The notes below the pieces were generated by a model. The model had not been told where the DNA came from, did no database searches, and saw only the letters and a list, made by a program, of their open reading frames with translations. From JACRFW01 sp964531745 (GTDB lineage Bacteria; Patescibacteriota; Patescibacteriia; Magasanikbacterales; GWA2-37-8), in the NCBI GenBank assembly GCA_964531745.1, contig CAZHFX010000003.1, forward strand, positions 1 through 47,860: DNA of 47,860 bases, in the 5' to 3' direction. Position numbers and translations under genes: made by a program. Positions 24,394 to 33,027 of this stretch are shown in pieces; within the stretch, counting starts at the first letter, position 1; each line of letters opens with the position of its first letter.

Positions 24394-25428
24394 ATGGAAG
24401 AAGAAATTGCCAACCCTGAAGATCGCTTAGTCAAGCCGGAGCTTCAACTTGAAGAAGAAGATAGCCTTGACACCACGCTCCGGCCCAAACGCCTAGATGA
24501 TTTTATCGGCCAAGAACAGCTTAAAGAGTCGCTCGGCATCGCGCTCGCGGCGGCCAAAAAGCGCGACGAGGCCCTAGAGCATGTTCTGCTCTATGGCAAC
24601 CCAGGACTGGGCAAAACCACCCTCGCCTCCATCATCGCCCGCGAAATGGACGCGCCCATTAAAATTACCTCCGGCCCAGCACTGGAAAAGGTCGGCGATT
24701 TGGCCGCCATCCTCTCCAACCTTCAGCCCGGCGAAGTCTTGTTCATTGACGAAATCCACCGCCTGAATAAAACTATTGAAGAGGTGCTTTACCCGGCGCT
24801 GGAAGATTATTCGCTGGATATTATTCTAGGCCATGGCCCCGCCGCCCGCACTATCCGCATGCCTCTCAACCGCTTTACCCTCATCGGCGCCACTACCAAG
24901 TTAAGCCTAATTTCCAACCCGCTCCGCGACCGCTTTGGGCATACGCTCCACCTTTCCTTCTACGAGCCAAAAGATATTGAAAAAATAATTACCCGCAACG
25001 CTTCGCTCCTGAATGTGGCGGCTGAACCGAGCGCCGTGGAGCTTATCGCCGCCCGCGCTCGGCGCACTCCGCGCATCGCCAACCGCCTGCTCAAACGCAT
25101 TCGCGACGTTGCCGAGGTGGAGGGTAGCGGCGCGATTGACGAGGCGACTACCAATCGCTCCTTCAAACTGCTTGGCATTGACGAGCAGGGGCTGGACGAA
25201 ACCGACCGACGGCTGTTGAAAACGCTCATTGAAAAATTTGCCGGCGGGCCGGTGGGGCTGAATACCCTCTCCGCCGCTATTGCCGAAGAAATGGATACTA
25301 TTGAAACTATCTACGAACCTTTTCTACTACAAATTGGTTTTTTAGAACGCACTCCGCGCGGCCGTAAAGCCACTCCTTCCGCTTATCAACATTTAGGTTT
25401 AAATAATTATCCTAAAACTCTAGTATGA
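24394..25428 (+). CDS. ruvB: Holliday junction branch migration helicase RuvB
   Basis: A 344-aa AAA+ motor of the RuvAB complex. RPKRLDDFIGQEQLKESLGI is the family start; Walker A GNPGLGKTTLA is near residue 67, Walker B VLFIDEIHRLN near 115, sensor 1 IGATTK, and the C-terminal winged helix has QIGFLERTPRGRKAT. Walker A has Asn where most RuvB have Pro (GPPG). The start chosen is ATG 24394; a GTG at 24364 would add ten residues with no better ribosome-binding site. The gene overlaps the next by 4 nt (ATGA). RuvA and RuvC are not in the window. Confidence 0.97.
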   Translation: MEEEIANPEDRLVKPELQLEEEDSLDTTLRPKRLDDFIGQEQLKESLGIALAAAKKRDEALEHVLLYGNPGLGKTTLASIIAREMDAPIKITSGPALEKVGDLAAILSNLQPGEVLFIDEIHRLNKTIEEVLYPALEDYSLDIILGHGPAARTIRMPLNRFTLIGATTKLSLISNPLRDRFGHTLHLSFYEPKDIEKIITRNASLLNVAAEPSAVELIAARARRTPRIANRLLKRIRDVAEVEGSGAIDEATTNRSFKLLGIDEQGLDETDRRLLKTLIEKFAGGPVGLNTLSAAIAEEMDTIETIYEPFLLQIGFLERTPRGRKATPSAYQHLGLNNYPKTLV

Positions 25429-26564
25429 CCAAACCAGAAAGCGGGGCTAACGTTCCCGTCCAATCCGATACAGCCGCCGCATCCCTAGAACGAGCGCGCG
25501 CGGCCTCGAAGCCCCGTCTCCTAGAAATAAAAGCCGAAATTTCAGAACGCGCCCGGAAACGCTATGAGCGAGGCCGCCATGCTATTTTAGAAGAAATCGC
25601 GCAAGCCACGGCGAAGGGAGATAGGGGCGCTGTAATAAATTTGCAGGATGTAGTCCTAAAAGAACTGTCCGAGCGCCAGGAGATGATTGCCAAGCTCGCT
25701 CCCGAATTGGCCAAAGAACGCCTCCGCGGCGAATTAGAAGGACAAACGGACAGCATTTCCGGGCTATTGCGCAAAGACGGTTTCCAAAATTTTTATGAAC
25801 ACTCTCTGGCTAACTTAAACGCCGATGAAAAAGATAAAAAACGCACCGACGAGCGGATGGTCATTATTGCTTTTGATTTAGACAAATTCAAAGATATCAA
25901 CGAAACGGTCGGACATGTGGAAGCCGACAAAATTCTCAAAAACATCGGCGACGCCATCAACCGCGCCATCCGCGCTGAAGACTGCGCCACCCGCATCGGC
26001 GGAGACGAATTTATGATTTTGCTTAATCACGTCAAAAGAGGCGCCGACACTCTCCAGCTAGTGCAACGTATCGGCCAAGCTTTATCGGAAGTGCGATGGG
26101 AATCCGCGCCCGGCCAAATGAGCCCTATTTCTTTCAGCGTCGGCTACACCATAGTCGGCCACGGCGAAACCCCTTATTTTGACGATGTTCGTCAAAAGGC
26201 TGACTTCAACTCCGGATTGTCCAAAAAAATGGGGCGCAACCGCGTGGCTCGCACTATGTCTGACGGCACCTTTGAAGTTTATGAACTTCGCCCAACTGCC
26301 TCAGGCGCTATGGAGTATGTTTTAGACAAAAAAGGCCGGATAGATGACTATAAAAACACCCAAGAAACTTGCCTGCTTGAAGTGGAAAGTAACTTGCAAA
26401 GAGTCTTTGAAGAAATCCACCTATTTTGGAGCCACCAACAAGCTGACCTCATTAGTTATTTAAAATCTAAATACGACAAAAATAATTTGCGCGACCTAAC
26501 TATCAGACAAATCGCCGAAATTTTATTTGTCATCCGAGGAAAAAAGGAGGCCGCCGGCAAATAA
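25425..26564 (+). CDS. GGDEF-domain protein, probable diguanylate cyclase
   Basis: Protein of 379 aa with no membrane segment. Residues 1-110 are helical and charged. The GGDEF domain (about 112-285) is complete: IIAFDLDKFKDINETVGHVE gives the metal Asp and the Asp/Asn substrate contacts, and TRIGGDEFMILL carries the signature at about 190-195 unaltered. FSVGYTIVGHG and SKKMGRNRV follow. The expected product is c-di-GMP, but a degenerate partner role cannot be excluded. A helical C-terminal part of about 80 residues is not recognised. There is no RxxD inhibitory site that I could locate. Translation is coupled to ruvB by an ATGA overlap. Confidence 0.9.
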   Translation: MTKPESGANVPVQSDTAAASLERARAASKPRLLEIKAEISERARKRYERGRHAILEEIAQATAKGDRGAVINLQDVVLKELSERQEMIAKLAPELAKERLRGELEGQTDSISGLLRKDGFQNFYEHSLANLNADEKDKKRTDERMVIIAFDLDKFKDINETVGHVEADKILKNIGDAINRAIRAEDCATRIGGDEFMILLNHVKRGADTLQLVQRIGQALSEVRWESAPGQMSPISFSVGYTIVGHGETPYFDDVRQKADFNSGLSKKMGRNRVARTMSDGTFEVYELRPTASGAMEYVLDKKGRIDDYKNTQETCLLEVESNLQRVFEEIHLFWSHQQADLISYLKSKYDKNNLRDLTIRQIAEILFVIRGKKEAAGK

Positions 26565-26584
26565 TTACGCGGCTGGCATCGCTC

Positions 26585-29422
26585 TTATTTCACGTTCACT
26601 TCCAAACTTTTCTCCACCATCCGTCCTTCCGTATCAGTCAAAACTGCCCGGAGCGCAAAACTGCCCGCCCCCGGACTATGTTTCCATATAAATGAAAGTC
26701 CGCCATCAACGACGGCATCTTCATTTGGCACAAAGGTATAAATTTTTTTCTCGCTCAGCGCGCTCTTTAAATAAATTACTATGCTTTTAGTAGCGTCCCA
26801 GCGCGAGGGCTTCAGACTTATGGCTCGGGGAAAATCAGCTCCGGTCAAAACTAGCGGAGACGCGTCCAGCCACTCAAAGGTCGCCGGCTCCGGCTCCACA
26901 TCAAGCGTAAACGGCTGTTCCTTGGCCGCGCTTGTGCCTACATCGTCTTGCGCTACCACTTTCAGCAAATGCGGCCCGGGGGCCACACCCTGCGCCAAAT
27001 AATCAGCGGTGAATGGATAGCTCGCGGCGTAGGCCACCTCCGCACCGTCAATGAAAAAGGTCACCCGCGTTACTCCACGCGGCGCCGATGCTTTGGCTTC
27101 AAAATGAATCATCCGAGAAGTCAGCCGCGCGTTGACGCCTGGTTCAACAATATCCACCAGAGGCGAGAGTTCCAACGCCTGCGGGCTGTCATACTCGGTC
27201 GGCGGCTCTTCCAGCGTTACCGCGTGTCCGGCCGTCTGCTCGCGCACCACCCAGTCTTGCAGAGCGGCTTCCCACGCTTCGTACTGCGGGTCGCCCTCCG
27301 GGTTGGCCGGAGCCGGGCCGCGCGGGTCGTCTTTATTTACGTAATACAAAATATCATGCGGCGGCAAGTAAGTTTTTACTGTCACCATATTTTCCGGAGT
27401 GGTGGATGCCGCAATTTTTCCAGTGGCCGTATTGATGCGGAGCCGGATACCGCCATCGCCGCCGGTCAAGACCGGTTTGGCGGCATCGTTCGCCGGCAGA
27501 TCGGGAAATTTCTCCGGCAGGGTACTGCTCGTAGCCTGGCGCATAAATTGATTCCAAATCACGCCGGCCAATAAATTGCCGCCGCCCTTCATCGGCGCGG
27601 GAATAGTATTGCCCACCCACACCCCGGCCGCGAGCGATGGCACATAACCCAGGGTCCACGCGTCTTTAGAGTCATTGGTCGTGCCCGTCTTCGCCGCCGC
27701 GGGCCGATCTGGCAGAGTGAGGTTGCTACGCAAGCCAAAGACCAGCGCGCGCGCTTTATCGTCGCTCAAAACATTTGACATCAGCACCGCCAACTCCGGC
27801 TGAACGGCCTCTCGGCCATCGCTCGCCTGCCACTCCGAGAGCGTCTCGCCTTTATCATTCGTCACCTTCAAAATACTCACCGGCTCATGATACACGCCAT
27901 TATCGGCGAGCGTGGCATAGGCGTTCGTATGCTCAAGCAGGTTAACCTCGCCGCCGCCCAAAACCAGCGATAACCCATAGTCGCCGGTAAATGTCGTGTA
28001 CCCAAACCTCTTGGCGAACGCTATGACACTGTTGCTACCCGCTAGATACATCGTTTTCACCGATGGAATATTGAGCGAATTCTGCAGAGCTCCACGCATC
28101 GTAATCAAACCATGCTCTTTGTTATCGTAATTTTTCGGAGAGTAAGTTTCCTCTCCGCGCGCATCAAAATCCGTTCGCACATCATAGAGCACCGTGTCCG
28201 GAGTATAACCTTTCTCAAAGGCCGCCAAATACACGAAAGGCTTGAACGAAGAACCGGGCTGGCGTTTGCCTAAAATTGCCACATTAAATTGACCATCAAT
28301 GGTTTCATCCTCAAAATTGCGCGACCCGACCAGGGCGAGTATCTGGGCGGTTTTGGGGTCAATAGCCACCAGCGCGGCATTGTTGGCATTGGCGGTCTTG
28401 GCAAACTTGTCGCCTTGCTCTTTCACCACTCGCTCGGCCAGCATCTGCTTCTCGTAATCCAGCGAGGTAATTACTTTCAGCCCGCCGGTATCCACCAGCC
28501 TTTCCCCAAACTGGTCGGCCAAAAGCTGTTTTACATAAAGCACAAAATGCGGCGCCGCAAAAATACCGGCGCTCCGATACAGACGCAGAGCCGCTCCTTG
28601 CGCTTCTTTTTTCTGTTCGGGAGAAATATACCCCTGATCCTGCATCAGTTGAAGTACCAGATCGCGCCGGCCGCGCAGAGCATCTAAATTATTCAAGTAG
28701 CGGCTCGGGGCCTGGTTCATGGCCGCGAGCGTCGCCGCTTCCGCGAGCGTCAAATCTTTGGTGCGCTTATGAAAATAGCTCTGCGCCGCAGCTTCCACGC
28801 CATAGTTAGTGGAACCGAGCGGAATTTCATTCAAGTACAGTTTCAAAATCTCTTCCTTGGAATATTTTTTCTCCAACCGAACCGCTAAAATTGCCTCTTT
28901 CAGTTTGCGGAACAAACTCCGATCAGCGCCGACGATGGCATTTTTAATAAGCTGTTGCGTCAACGTGGAGGCGCCGCCGCCGCCGCTCCTGCGGCCGATA
29001 AGGTTATTGACGCCGGCTCGGATGATGCTCGCGATTCTGACGCCGCTGTGCTCATAGAAATGCTTGTCCTCAATGGCGACAAACGCTTTCGGCACCCAGG
29101 GAGAAATATCTGCCAAATTGACAATCGTTCGTTTCTGATTCTGATAAATCTCATAAAGCAGGCGCGTGCCGGTGCGATCATAAATTTTGGTGCTCTGCGC
29201 TACTTGGCGATCGCCTAATTTATTCGGGTCCGGCAAATCTTTGCCAATCCAAACAACGATGCCGGCCAAAATCACCGCTCCGACCGCGCCCAAAAAAACC
29301 AGCCTGGGAAGAGCTTTATTTAAAGAAGGACGTTTTGCTGGCGGCGGCGCGCTCCGGCGATAATTTTGTGAAACTGCTCCGTATATCCGGCTATCCCGCG
29401 TTTTTAACTGAGGAATCGGCAT
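26585..29422 (-). CDS. Class A penicillin-binding protein (PBP1A family) with C-terminal Ig-like domain
   Basis: About 945 aa. A cytoplasmic basic tail, one transmembrane helix (about 38-60), then the glycosyltransferase GT51 domain with EDKHFYEHSG (catalytic Glu), GASTLTQQLIKN and KEEILKLYLNEI. The transpeptidase follows, with the SxxK active site in GSSFKPF (near 391) and the KTGTTNDSKDAW box near 577. A C-terminal beta domain of about 100 residues (RVTFFIDGAEVAYAASYPF) is Ig-like and unusual for the family. Start ATG 29422 is chosen because the promoter -10 box covers the earlier ATG at 29437, leaving a leader of only a few nucleotides. Confidence 0.95.
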   Translation of the reverse strand: MPIPQLKTRDSRIYGAVSQNYRRSAPPPAKRPSLNKALPRLVFLGAVGAVILAGIVVWIGKDLPDPNKLGDRQVAQSTKIYDRTGTRLLYEIYQNQKRTIVNLADISPWVPKAFVAIEDKHFYEHSGVRIASIIRAGVNNLIGRRSGGGGASTLTQQLIKNAIVGADRSLFRKLKEAILAVRLEKKYSKEEILKLYLNEIPLGSTNYGVEAAAQSYFHKRTKDLTLAEAATLAAMNQAPSRYLNNLDALRGRRDLVLQLMQDQGYISPEQKKEAQGAALRLYRSAGIFAAPHFVLYVKQLLADQFGERLVDTGGLKVITSLDYEKQMLAERVVKEQGDKFAKTANANNAALVAIDPKTAQILALVGSRNFEDETIDGQFNVAILGKRQPGSSFKPFVYLAAFEKGYTPDTVLYDVRTDFDARGEETYSPKNYDNKEHGLITMRGALQNSLNIPSVKTMYLAGSNSVIAFAKRFGYTTFTGDYGLSLVLGGGEVNLLEHTNAYATLADNGVYHEPVSILKVTNDKGETLSEWQASDGREAVQPELAVLMSNVLSDDKARALVFGLRSNLTLPDRPAAAKTGTTNDSKDAWTLGYVPSLAAGVWVGNTIPAPMKGGGNLLAGVIWNQFMRQATSSTLPEKFPDLPANDAAKPVLTGGDGGIRLRINTATGKIAASTTPENMVTVKTYLPPHDILYYVNKDDPRGPAPANPEGDPQYEAWEAALQDWVVREQTAGHAVTLEEPPTEYDSPQALELSPLVDIVEPGVNARLTSRMIHFEAKASAPRGVTRVTFFIDGAEVAYAASYPFTADYLAQGVAPGPHLLKVVAQDDVGTSAAKEQPFTLDVEPEPATFEWLDASPLVLTGADFPRAISLKPSRWDATKSIVIYLKSALSEKKIYTFVPNEDAVVDGGLSFIWKHSPGAGSFALRAVLTDTEGRMVEKSLEVNVK

Positions 29423-29435
29423 ATTTTTCTTTCTC

Positions 29436-29464
29436 ATTATACCCCACCCTAACCCCATTGACAA
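29436..29464 (-). promoter_or_regulatory. Promoter of the PBP1A gene, near-leaderless
   Basis: On the minus strand TTGTCA (29459-29464) and TATAAT (29436-29441) with a 17-nt spacer. The predicted start near 29429 is only about 7 nt before ATG 29422. The -35 overlaps that of the divergent promoter. Confidence 0.8.
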
Positions 29465-29486
29465 AAAACCGATTTTATGCTATAAT
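29458..29486 (+). promoter_or_regulatory. Consensus promoter of the 3D-domain gene
   Basis: TTGACA (29458-29463) and TATAAT (29481-29486) are both perfect, with a 17-nt spacer. The -35 shares five bases with the opposing PBP1A -35 box. Confidence 0.88.
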
Positions 29487-29507
29487 TCGCCGTCGAGATA
29501 ATCGACC

Positions 29508-29528
29508 GTACCTTAAAGGGTACTTTTT
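29508..29528 (+). terminator. Short terminator-like hairpin in the leader of the 3D-domain gene
   Basis: gtacc and ggtac flank ttaaag and are followed by tttttaatttt, about 15 nt after the predicted start of transcription and 70 nt before the ATG. The stem is only 5 bp, so attenuation is possible but weakly supported. A tcga..tcga mini-repeat precedes it. Confidence 0.35.
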
Positions 29529-29596
29529 AATTTTGGCTCAAATAAGAGAAAAGCGGCCAAAAACCCTTTTCCTCCACTTTCTGCTAAAAAAACACT

Positions 29597-30115
29597 ATGG
29601 CCTTAAATAAGCCAAAAAATAGTATCACGATTACAAAAGCTGTCAATGCTATCGCTATATTCGCCTTGCTCGCGAATATCCTTCAGCCTAAAATAACCTT
29701 GGCTAAAACTGCCAATAAAAACGCTCCCGATTTTGCTGTGGAAACCGTGCTGAAAGAATCGGAGGAAGGCAATATGTTCCCGATCGCGAAACCGAACAAA
29801 GTGGTGGCCGCGGTTATTACCGCCTACACCAGCACGCCCGACCAAACCGATGACAGCCCATTTATAGCGGCTACCGGCAAACGGGTGCACGATGGCATGA
29901 TCGCCGCCAACTGGCTGCCTTTCGGCGCCATCATTAAAATTCCCGCTCTCTACGGCGATAAAGAGTTTATTGTGGAAGACCGGATGAATTCACGTTATGG
30001 CTACGGCCGCCTGGATATCTGGCTTGATGCTTCAAAAGCTGATGCCCGCAAATTCGGCGTCAAACGCGTGGACGTGGAAGTGTACTTGCCGATAAAAACG
30101 CTCGCGGCTAAATAA
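29597..30115 (+). CDS. 3D-domain (double-psi beta-barrel) cell-wall protein
   Basis: Protein of 172 aa. It has an N-terminal hydrophobic signal or anchor (about 12-36, ending ITLAK) and an unstructured linker. The 3D domain follows: VTAYTSTPDQTDDSPFIAAT, DGMIAANWLPFGAIIKIPAL and FIVEDRMNSRYGYGRLDIWL contain the conserved Asp residues (EDRM, RLDIW) of the MltA/RpfB-type 3D fold. Such domains occur in lytic transglycosylases and resuscitation or germination proteins that act on peptidoglycan. It is exported and divergently transcribed from a peptidoglycan synthase through overlapping promoters, which supports a wall role. A strong terminator follows. Confidence 0.88.
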   Translation: MALNKPKNSITITKAVNAIAIFALLANILQPKITLAKTANKNAPDFAVETVLKESEEGNMFPIAKPNKVVAAVITAYTSTPDQTDDSPFIAATGKRVHDGMIAANWLPFGAIIKIPALYGDKEFIVEDRMNSRYGYGRLDIWLDASKADARKFGVKRVDVEVYLPIKTLAAK

Positions 30116-30136
30116 TAGCGCTTACCAAAAACAACC

Positions 30137-30165
30137 CCCCGGCGATGAGCCGGGGATTTTGTTTA
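30137..30165 (+). terminator. Intrinsic terminator of the 3D-domain gene
   Basis: ccccggc and gccgggg (30137-30143, 30149-30155) with a 5-nt loop, then attttgttta. It overlaps the end of the convergent comM gene. Confidence 0.88.
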
Positions 30166-31677
30166 TTCCGCCCGCGGCCGGAACTGCAAGGCCTCGGCAA
30201 TATGCGGAAGCTCAATGCGCTCGCTCGTGGCCAAGTCCGCGATCGTCCGACTCACTTTCAAAATCCGGTTATAGGCTCGCGCCGACAAATGAAGATTCAC
30301 CACTGCTTCCTTCAAAAGCGCCGACGAATCGCTGCCCAGCTGGCAATGCGCGCGCATGTCCGCCGCGCGCATCTCGCTGTTGGTGTGAATGACGCTGTTC
30401 TGAAACCGTTCCGACTGAATAACGCGCGCCCGCTCCACCCGCTCGCGAATATCGACCGATGGTTCGCCGAGCTCGCGCGCCGACAACTTTTCAAACTCCA
30501 CTCGCGGCACTTCAATGTTCAAGTCAATGCGATCCAGCAGAGGTCCGCTGATTTTTTTCTGATAACGCACGAGCTGGAGCGGCGTGCACACACAGCGCTG
30601 GTCGGGGTCCGAGGCATAGCCGCACGGGCAGGGGTTCTGGCTCGCAACCAAGATAAAGCGCGCCGGAAAAGTTATAGTGCCCTGCGCGCGCGACACGGTG
30701 ATAATGCCGTCTTCCAGCGGCTGGCGCAGACTCTCCATAACGAACCGCGGAAACTCCGGAAACTCATCTAGAAACAACACCCCGCGATGAGAAAGTGTAA
30801 TCTCGCCCGGCCGCGGCAACCGCCCGCCGCCCACCAGCGCCACGCCCGAGGCCGTATGATGCGGTGCTCTAAAAGGGCGCGTTTTTATAAAACTGCTCTT
30901 CAACAATCCGGCCACCGAATAAATTTTGGTCACCTCCAGCGCCTCGTTCAAAGTGAGCCGAGGCAAAATAGAGGGTAACGTTCGGGCGAGCATAGTTTTA
31001 CCGCTCCCGGGCGGCCCGCTCATGAGCACATTGTGCCCGCCGGAGGCCGCAATTTCTAAAGCTCGTTTAGCAAACTCCTGACCTTTAATATAGGCCATAT
31101 CCAGCTCTCCAATTTCAGCCGCATCTTCGCTCCAATCAATGGGCTGGGTATAGGGCGCGATCGATTCTCCGCCAACCAAATGATGAATTATTTGGGATAA
31201 ACTTTTAACCGGGTACACCGTCGGGCCCTGGGCCAGCGCCGCCTCCGGCGCATCCGCTTCGGGCACAAATAAGCGCGACCACCCGCGCGCTTTCGCGTAT
31301 AAAGCAAGCGGCAAGACCCCGGCCACATGGCGCACCGCGCCATCCAGCGCCAGCTCGCCAACCAGCATCGCGTCATCGGCATCAATCGCCAAATCATTGC
31401 TTAAAGCGATAATGCCCACTGCCATCGGTAAATCATAGGCCGGGCCCTCCTTGTTGGTATCCGCCGGCGCCAAATTAACCAAAATGCGAAAATTAAAAGG
31501 ATACGAAAAACCGGAGTTTTTCATCGCTGAATAAATCCGGTCTTTTGCCTCCTTTATGGCCATATCCGCCAAGCCGACAATCGCGAAATGCGTCTGCCCC
31601 TTGTGTATATCCACTTCTACCTCAACGGGCCCGCACTCCAGACCTACCACCGCGGCCGAATGTAATTTAAAAAACAT
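30163..31677 (-). CDS. comM: YifB/ComM-family Mg-chelatase-like AAA+ ATPase
   Basis: A 504-aa protein. The N-terminal YifB domain has VEVDIHKGQTHFAIVGLAD and NLAPADTNKEGPAYDLPMAV. The AAA+ core has Walker A MSGPPGSGKTMLAR near 220, Walker B VLFLDEFPEF and a Cys cluster NPCPCGYASDPDQRCVCTP. The C-terminus is the family's helical lid. ComM homologues are branch-migration helicases that promote integration of transformed DNA. The length is standard. It may work with the pseudopilins of the window in DNA uptake, which is inference. The start is ATG 31677; no strong ribosome-binding site is seen. Confidence 0.95.
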   Translation of the reverse strand: MFFKLHSAAVVGLECGPVEVEVDIHKGQTHFAIVGLADMAIKEAKDRIYSAMKNSGFSYPFNFRILVNLAPADTNKEGPAYDLPMAVGIIALSNDLAIDADDAMLVGELALDGAVRHVAGVLPLALYAKARGWSRLFVPEADAPEAALAQGPTVYPVKSLSQIIHHLVGGESIAPYTQPIDWSEDAAEIGELDMAYIKGQEFAKRALEIAASGGHNVLMSGPPGSGKTMLARTLPSILPRLTLNEALEVTKIYSVAGLLKSSFIKTRPFRAPHHTASGVALVGGGRLPRPGEITLSHRGVLFLDEFPEFPRFVMESLRQPLEDGIITVSRAQGTITFPARFILVASQNPCPCGYASDPDQRCVCTPLQLVRYQKKISGPLLDRIDLNIEVPRVEFEKLSARELGEPSVDIRERVERARVIQSERFQNSVIHTNSEMRAADMRAHCQLGSDSSALLKEAVVNLHLSARAYNRILKVSRTIADLATSERIELPHIAEALQFRPRAE

Positions 31678-31715
31678 ATTCCCTTCACCATAACCATACC
31701 TTGAGCCTAGCTAAA

Positions 31716-32162
31716 CTAATTCTGCTTTCTTAATGCCAAGAAGTATAACACGAAGCCGCAAACAATTAAAACGTCCGCCACGTTGATGACGCCGGTAAAA
31801 ATACGCAGGTAATCAATAGTAGTATGGTACACGATGCGATCGAACAAATTTGACGCGGCGCCGCTCAAAATTAACACCAAAGCGCCCAATCGCCGGGCGG
31901 ACGCCGCCGGCGCTGGATAGAACAATTCCCGCGCCGCCAAATAACCAACGATAAAAACGATCGGAGTAGTTATAATGACCGTCGCCAGCCCAGGCACCGG
32001 CAAACTGAACGCCACCCCGTCATTGAAAAAAGGCGACCAGCCAAAAAATCGGCCAAACATGTTTGGCTCGATCCAAACATAACGCGCCTGCCACTTTAAC
32101 CATTGGTCAAACGCCAATAAAAAAATCCCACCGAACAGCATCAATGGGATTTTATTTTTCAT
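31716..32162 (-). CDS. lspA: Lipoprotein signal peptidase (signal peptidase II)
   Basis: About 148 aa with four hydrophobic helices. The family motifs are present. FDQWLKWQARY is in the first loop and NDGVAFSLP is a variant of NxGaaF. SGAASNLFDRIVYHTTIDYL carries the NxxDR catalytic Asp, and GVINVADVLIVCG carries the second catalytic Asp (NxADxxI). It cleaves lipoprotein leaders after lipidation, consistent with the solute-binding lipoprotein in the window. ATG 32162 is chosen; an earlier in-frame ATG at 32192 adds ten polar residues. It is followed by comM. Confidence 0.95.
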   Translation of the reverse strand: MKNKIPLMLFGGIFLLAFDQWLKWQARYVWIEPNMFGRFFGWSPFFNDGVAFSLPVPGLATVIITTPIVFIVGYLAARELFYPAPAASARRLGALVLILSGAASNLFDRIVYHTTIDYLRIFTGVINVADVLIVCGFVLYFLALRKQN

Positions 32163-32218
32163 AGAATATTTTTCCCGTTCGTCATTTAGCATTTAACATT
32201 CGGCGCTTGAATTTCTCC

Positions 32219-32620
32219 CTAGACTTCCTGAATTATGGCTTTTTTACATTCAATGCAGGCGCTGGAAGTCGGCCGGGCCAGCAAACGTTTTTGCTCAATG
32301 GGCTTGTGGCAATATTTACAAATGCCATATTCGTTATTTTCTATTTTCTTCAAAGCCGATTTTACGTCGCGCAAACTCTTTTCCAAATCATTTCCAATAG
32401 AAAGATTAGCCTCATAGTCCGCCACCTCGTGAGCGTTGTCCTCTTCGGTGTCGCCGTAATTAGGGAAAGTAGACTCGGCGCCTTCGGCCGTTTCTTTCTT
32501 GGAAAATTTAGTGAGCTCTTTTTCCAGACGAGCCTTGTCATCAAACAATTTTTTCTTGATCGTTTCAAGAAATTCTTTCGGCAGATTGCTCTTGGCGTTT
32601 GGAACGGAAACTTTGGGCAT
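32219..32620 (-). CDS. DksA/TraR-type zinc-finger protein
   Basis: Protein of 133 aa. A coiled-coil N-terminal half (PKEFLETIKKKLFDDKARLE onward) contains an acidic stretch DTEEDNAHEVADYEANLSIG. The C-terminal finger is CKYCHKPIEQKRLLARPTSS followed by ACIECK, giving two CxxC pairs as in DksA. Family members bind in the RNA polymerase secondary channel and tune rRNA and stress promoters, or act as general regulators. It lies directly downstream of the 32688-33021 structured RNA but is separated from it by a terminator. Confidence 0.88.
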   Translation of the reverse strand: MPKVSVPNAKSNLPKEFLETIKKKLFDDKARLEKELTKFSKKETAEGAESTFPNYGDTEEDNAHEVADYEANLSIGNDLEKSLRDVKSALKKIENNEYGICKYCHKPIEQKRLLARPTSSACIECKKAIIQEV

Positions 32621-32687
32621 ATGATTTACTGTCGCTTTAGACTACCAATAAACCAACAAAAAGTCAAATCACACACATTTTTACAAT

Positions 32688-32739
32688 AAAAAAACGGCGG
32701 GTAGACCCGATTATAAATTAATACAAGGCACTCGCCGTT
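32688..32739 (-). terminator. Terminator of the 330-nt structured RNA
   Basis: aacggcg and cgccgtt (32693-32699, 32733-32739) pair around a loop that includes a gggt/accc hairpin, followed on the minus strand by seven T. Confidence 0.78.
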
Positions 32740-33021
32740 AGTATATCTGTCAGGCGAGACTAGTTTGCTCTGAACGAGCAGGTTGTCAAACGCTGGTGAC
32801 AGAAAACGTTCCAACCACTTGAAGGTATATCCCCAGTGGCTCCAGTCGCTTTGGGGTCGTGGAGACCAAAATTTGGGGTTACCAAACAAGGAGATGGACT
32901 TACCGCTGCTTTTTTTACCCTTACGGGTGTATCACCTGTTAGGGTGACTATTGAGAGCAACTGTAAACCCAATATCCTTAAGATTTTGTAGTATAGAACG
33001 TGTAGTTGTTAAAAGAACAAC
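32688..33021 (-). ncRNA. Unidentified structured RNA, about 330 nt
   Basis: A strong promoter and a T-rich terminator enclose a gene-free, highly structured segment. Four domains are visible by eye on the minus strand. (1) A 5' hairpin gtgt.gtt/aac.acac. (2) A long arm in which gggtttac-a-gttgct pairs with agcagc-g-gtaagtcc (about 14 bp with one A-G mismatch, extended by aagg/cctt), capped by cacc/ggtg and accc-gtaa-gggt hairpins. (3) An arm ggta.cccc/gggg..tacc with an inner ctcca/tggag. (4) An arm ctgtca/tgacag enclosing gtttg..gctc/gagc..aaac. The terminator then follows. It does not match tmRNA (no T-arm or tag), SRP RNA or, as far as I can test, RNase P RNA. Length and multi-domain shape suggest a trans-acting or housekeeping RNA. 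Confidence 0.78.
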
Positions 33022-33027
33022 ACATAT

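Noticed and set aside
30145..30771. 208-aa plus-strand frame opposite comM
   Set aside because: Shadow of a well-conserved AAA+ gene; the composition is that of the complementary strand.
32890..32905. ggtaagtcc on the minus strand resembles the CR-I core of RNase P RNA
   Set aside because: No matching P4 3' strand (ggcttA type) is present near the 3' end. The motif instead pairs locally with gggtttac about 70 nt upstream, so I do not call RNase P.
32688..33021. Possible tmRNA based on size and promoter
   Set aside because: No tRNA-like acceptor/T-arm (ggttcgaatcc type) and no tag reading frame ending in Ala-Ala.
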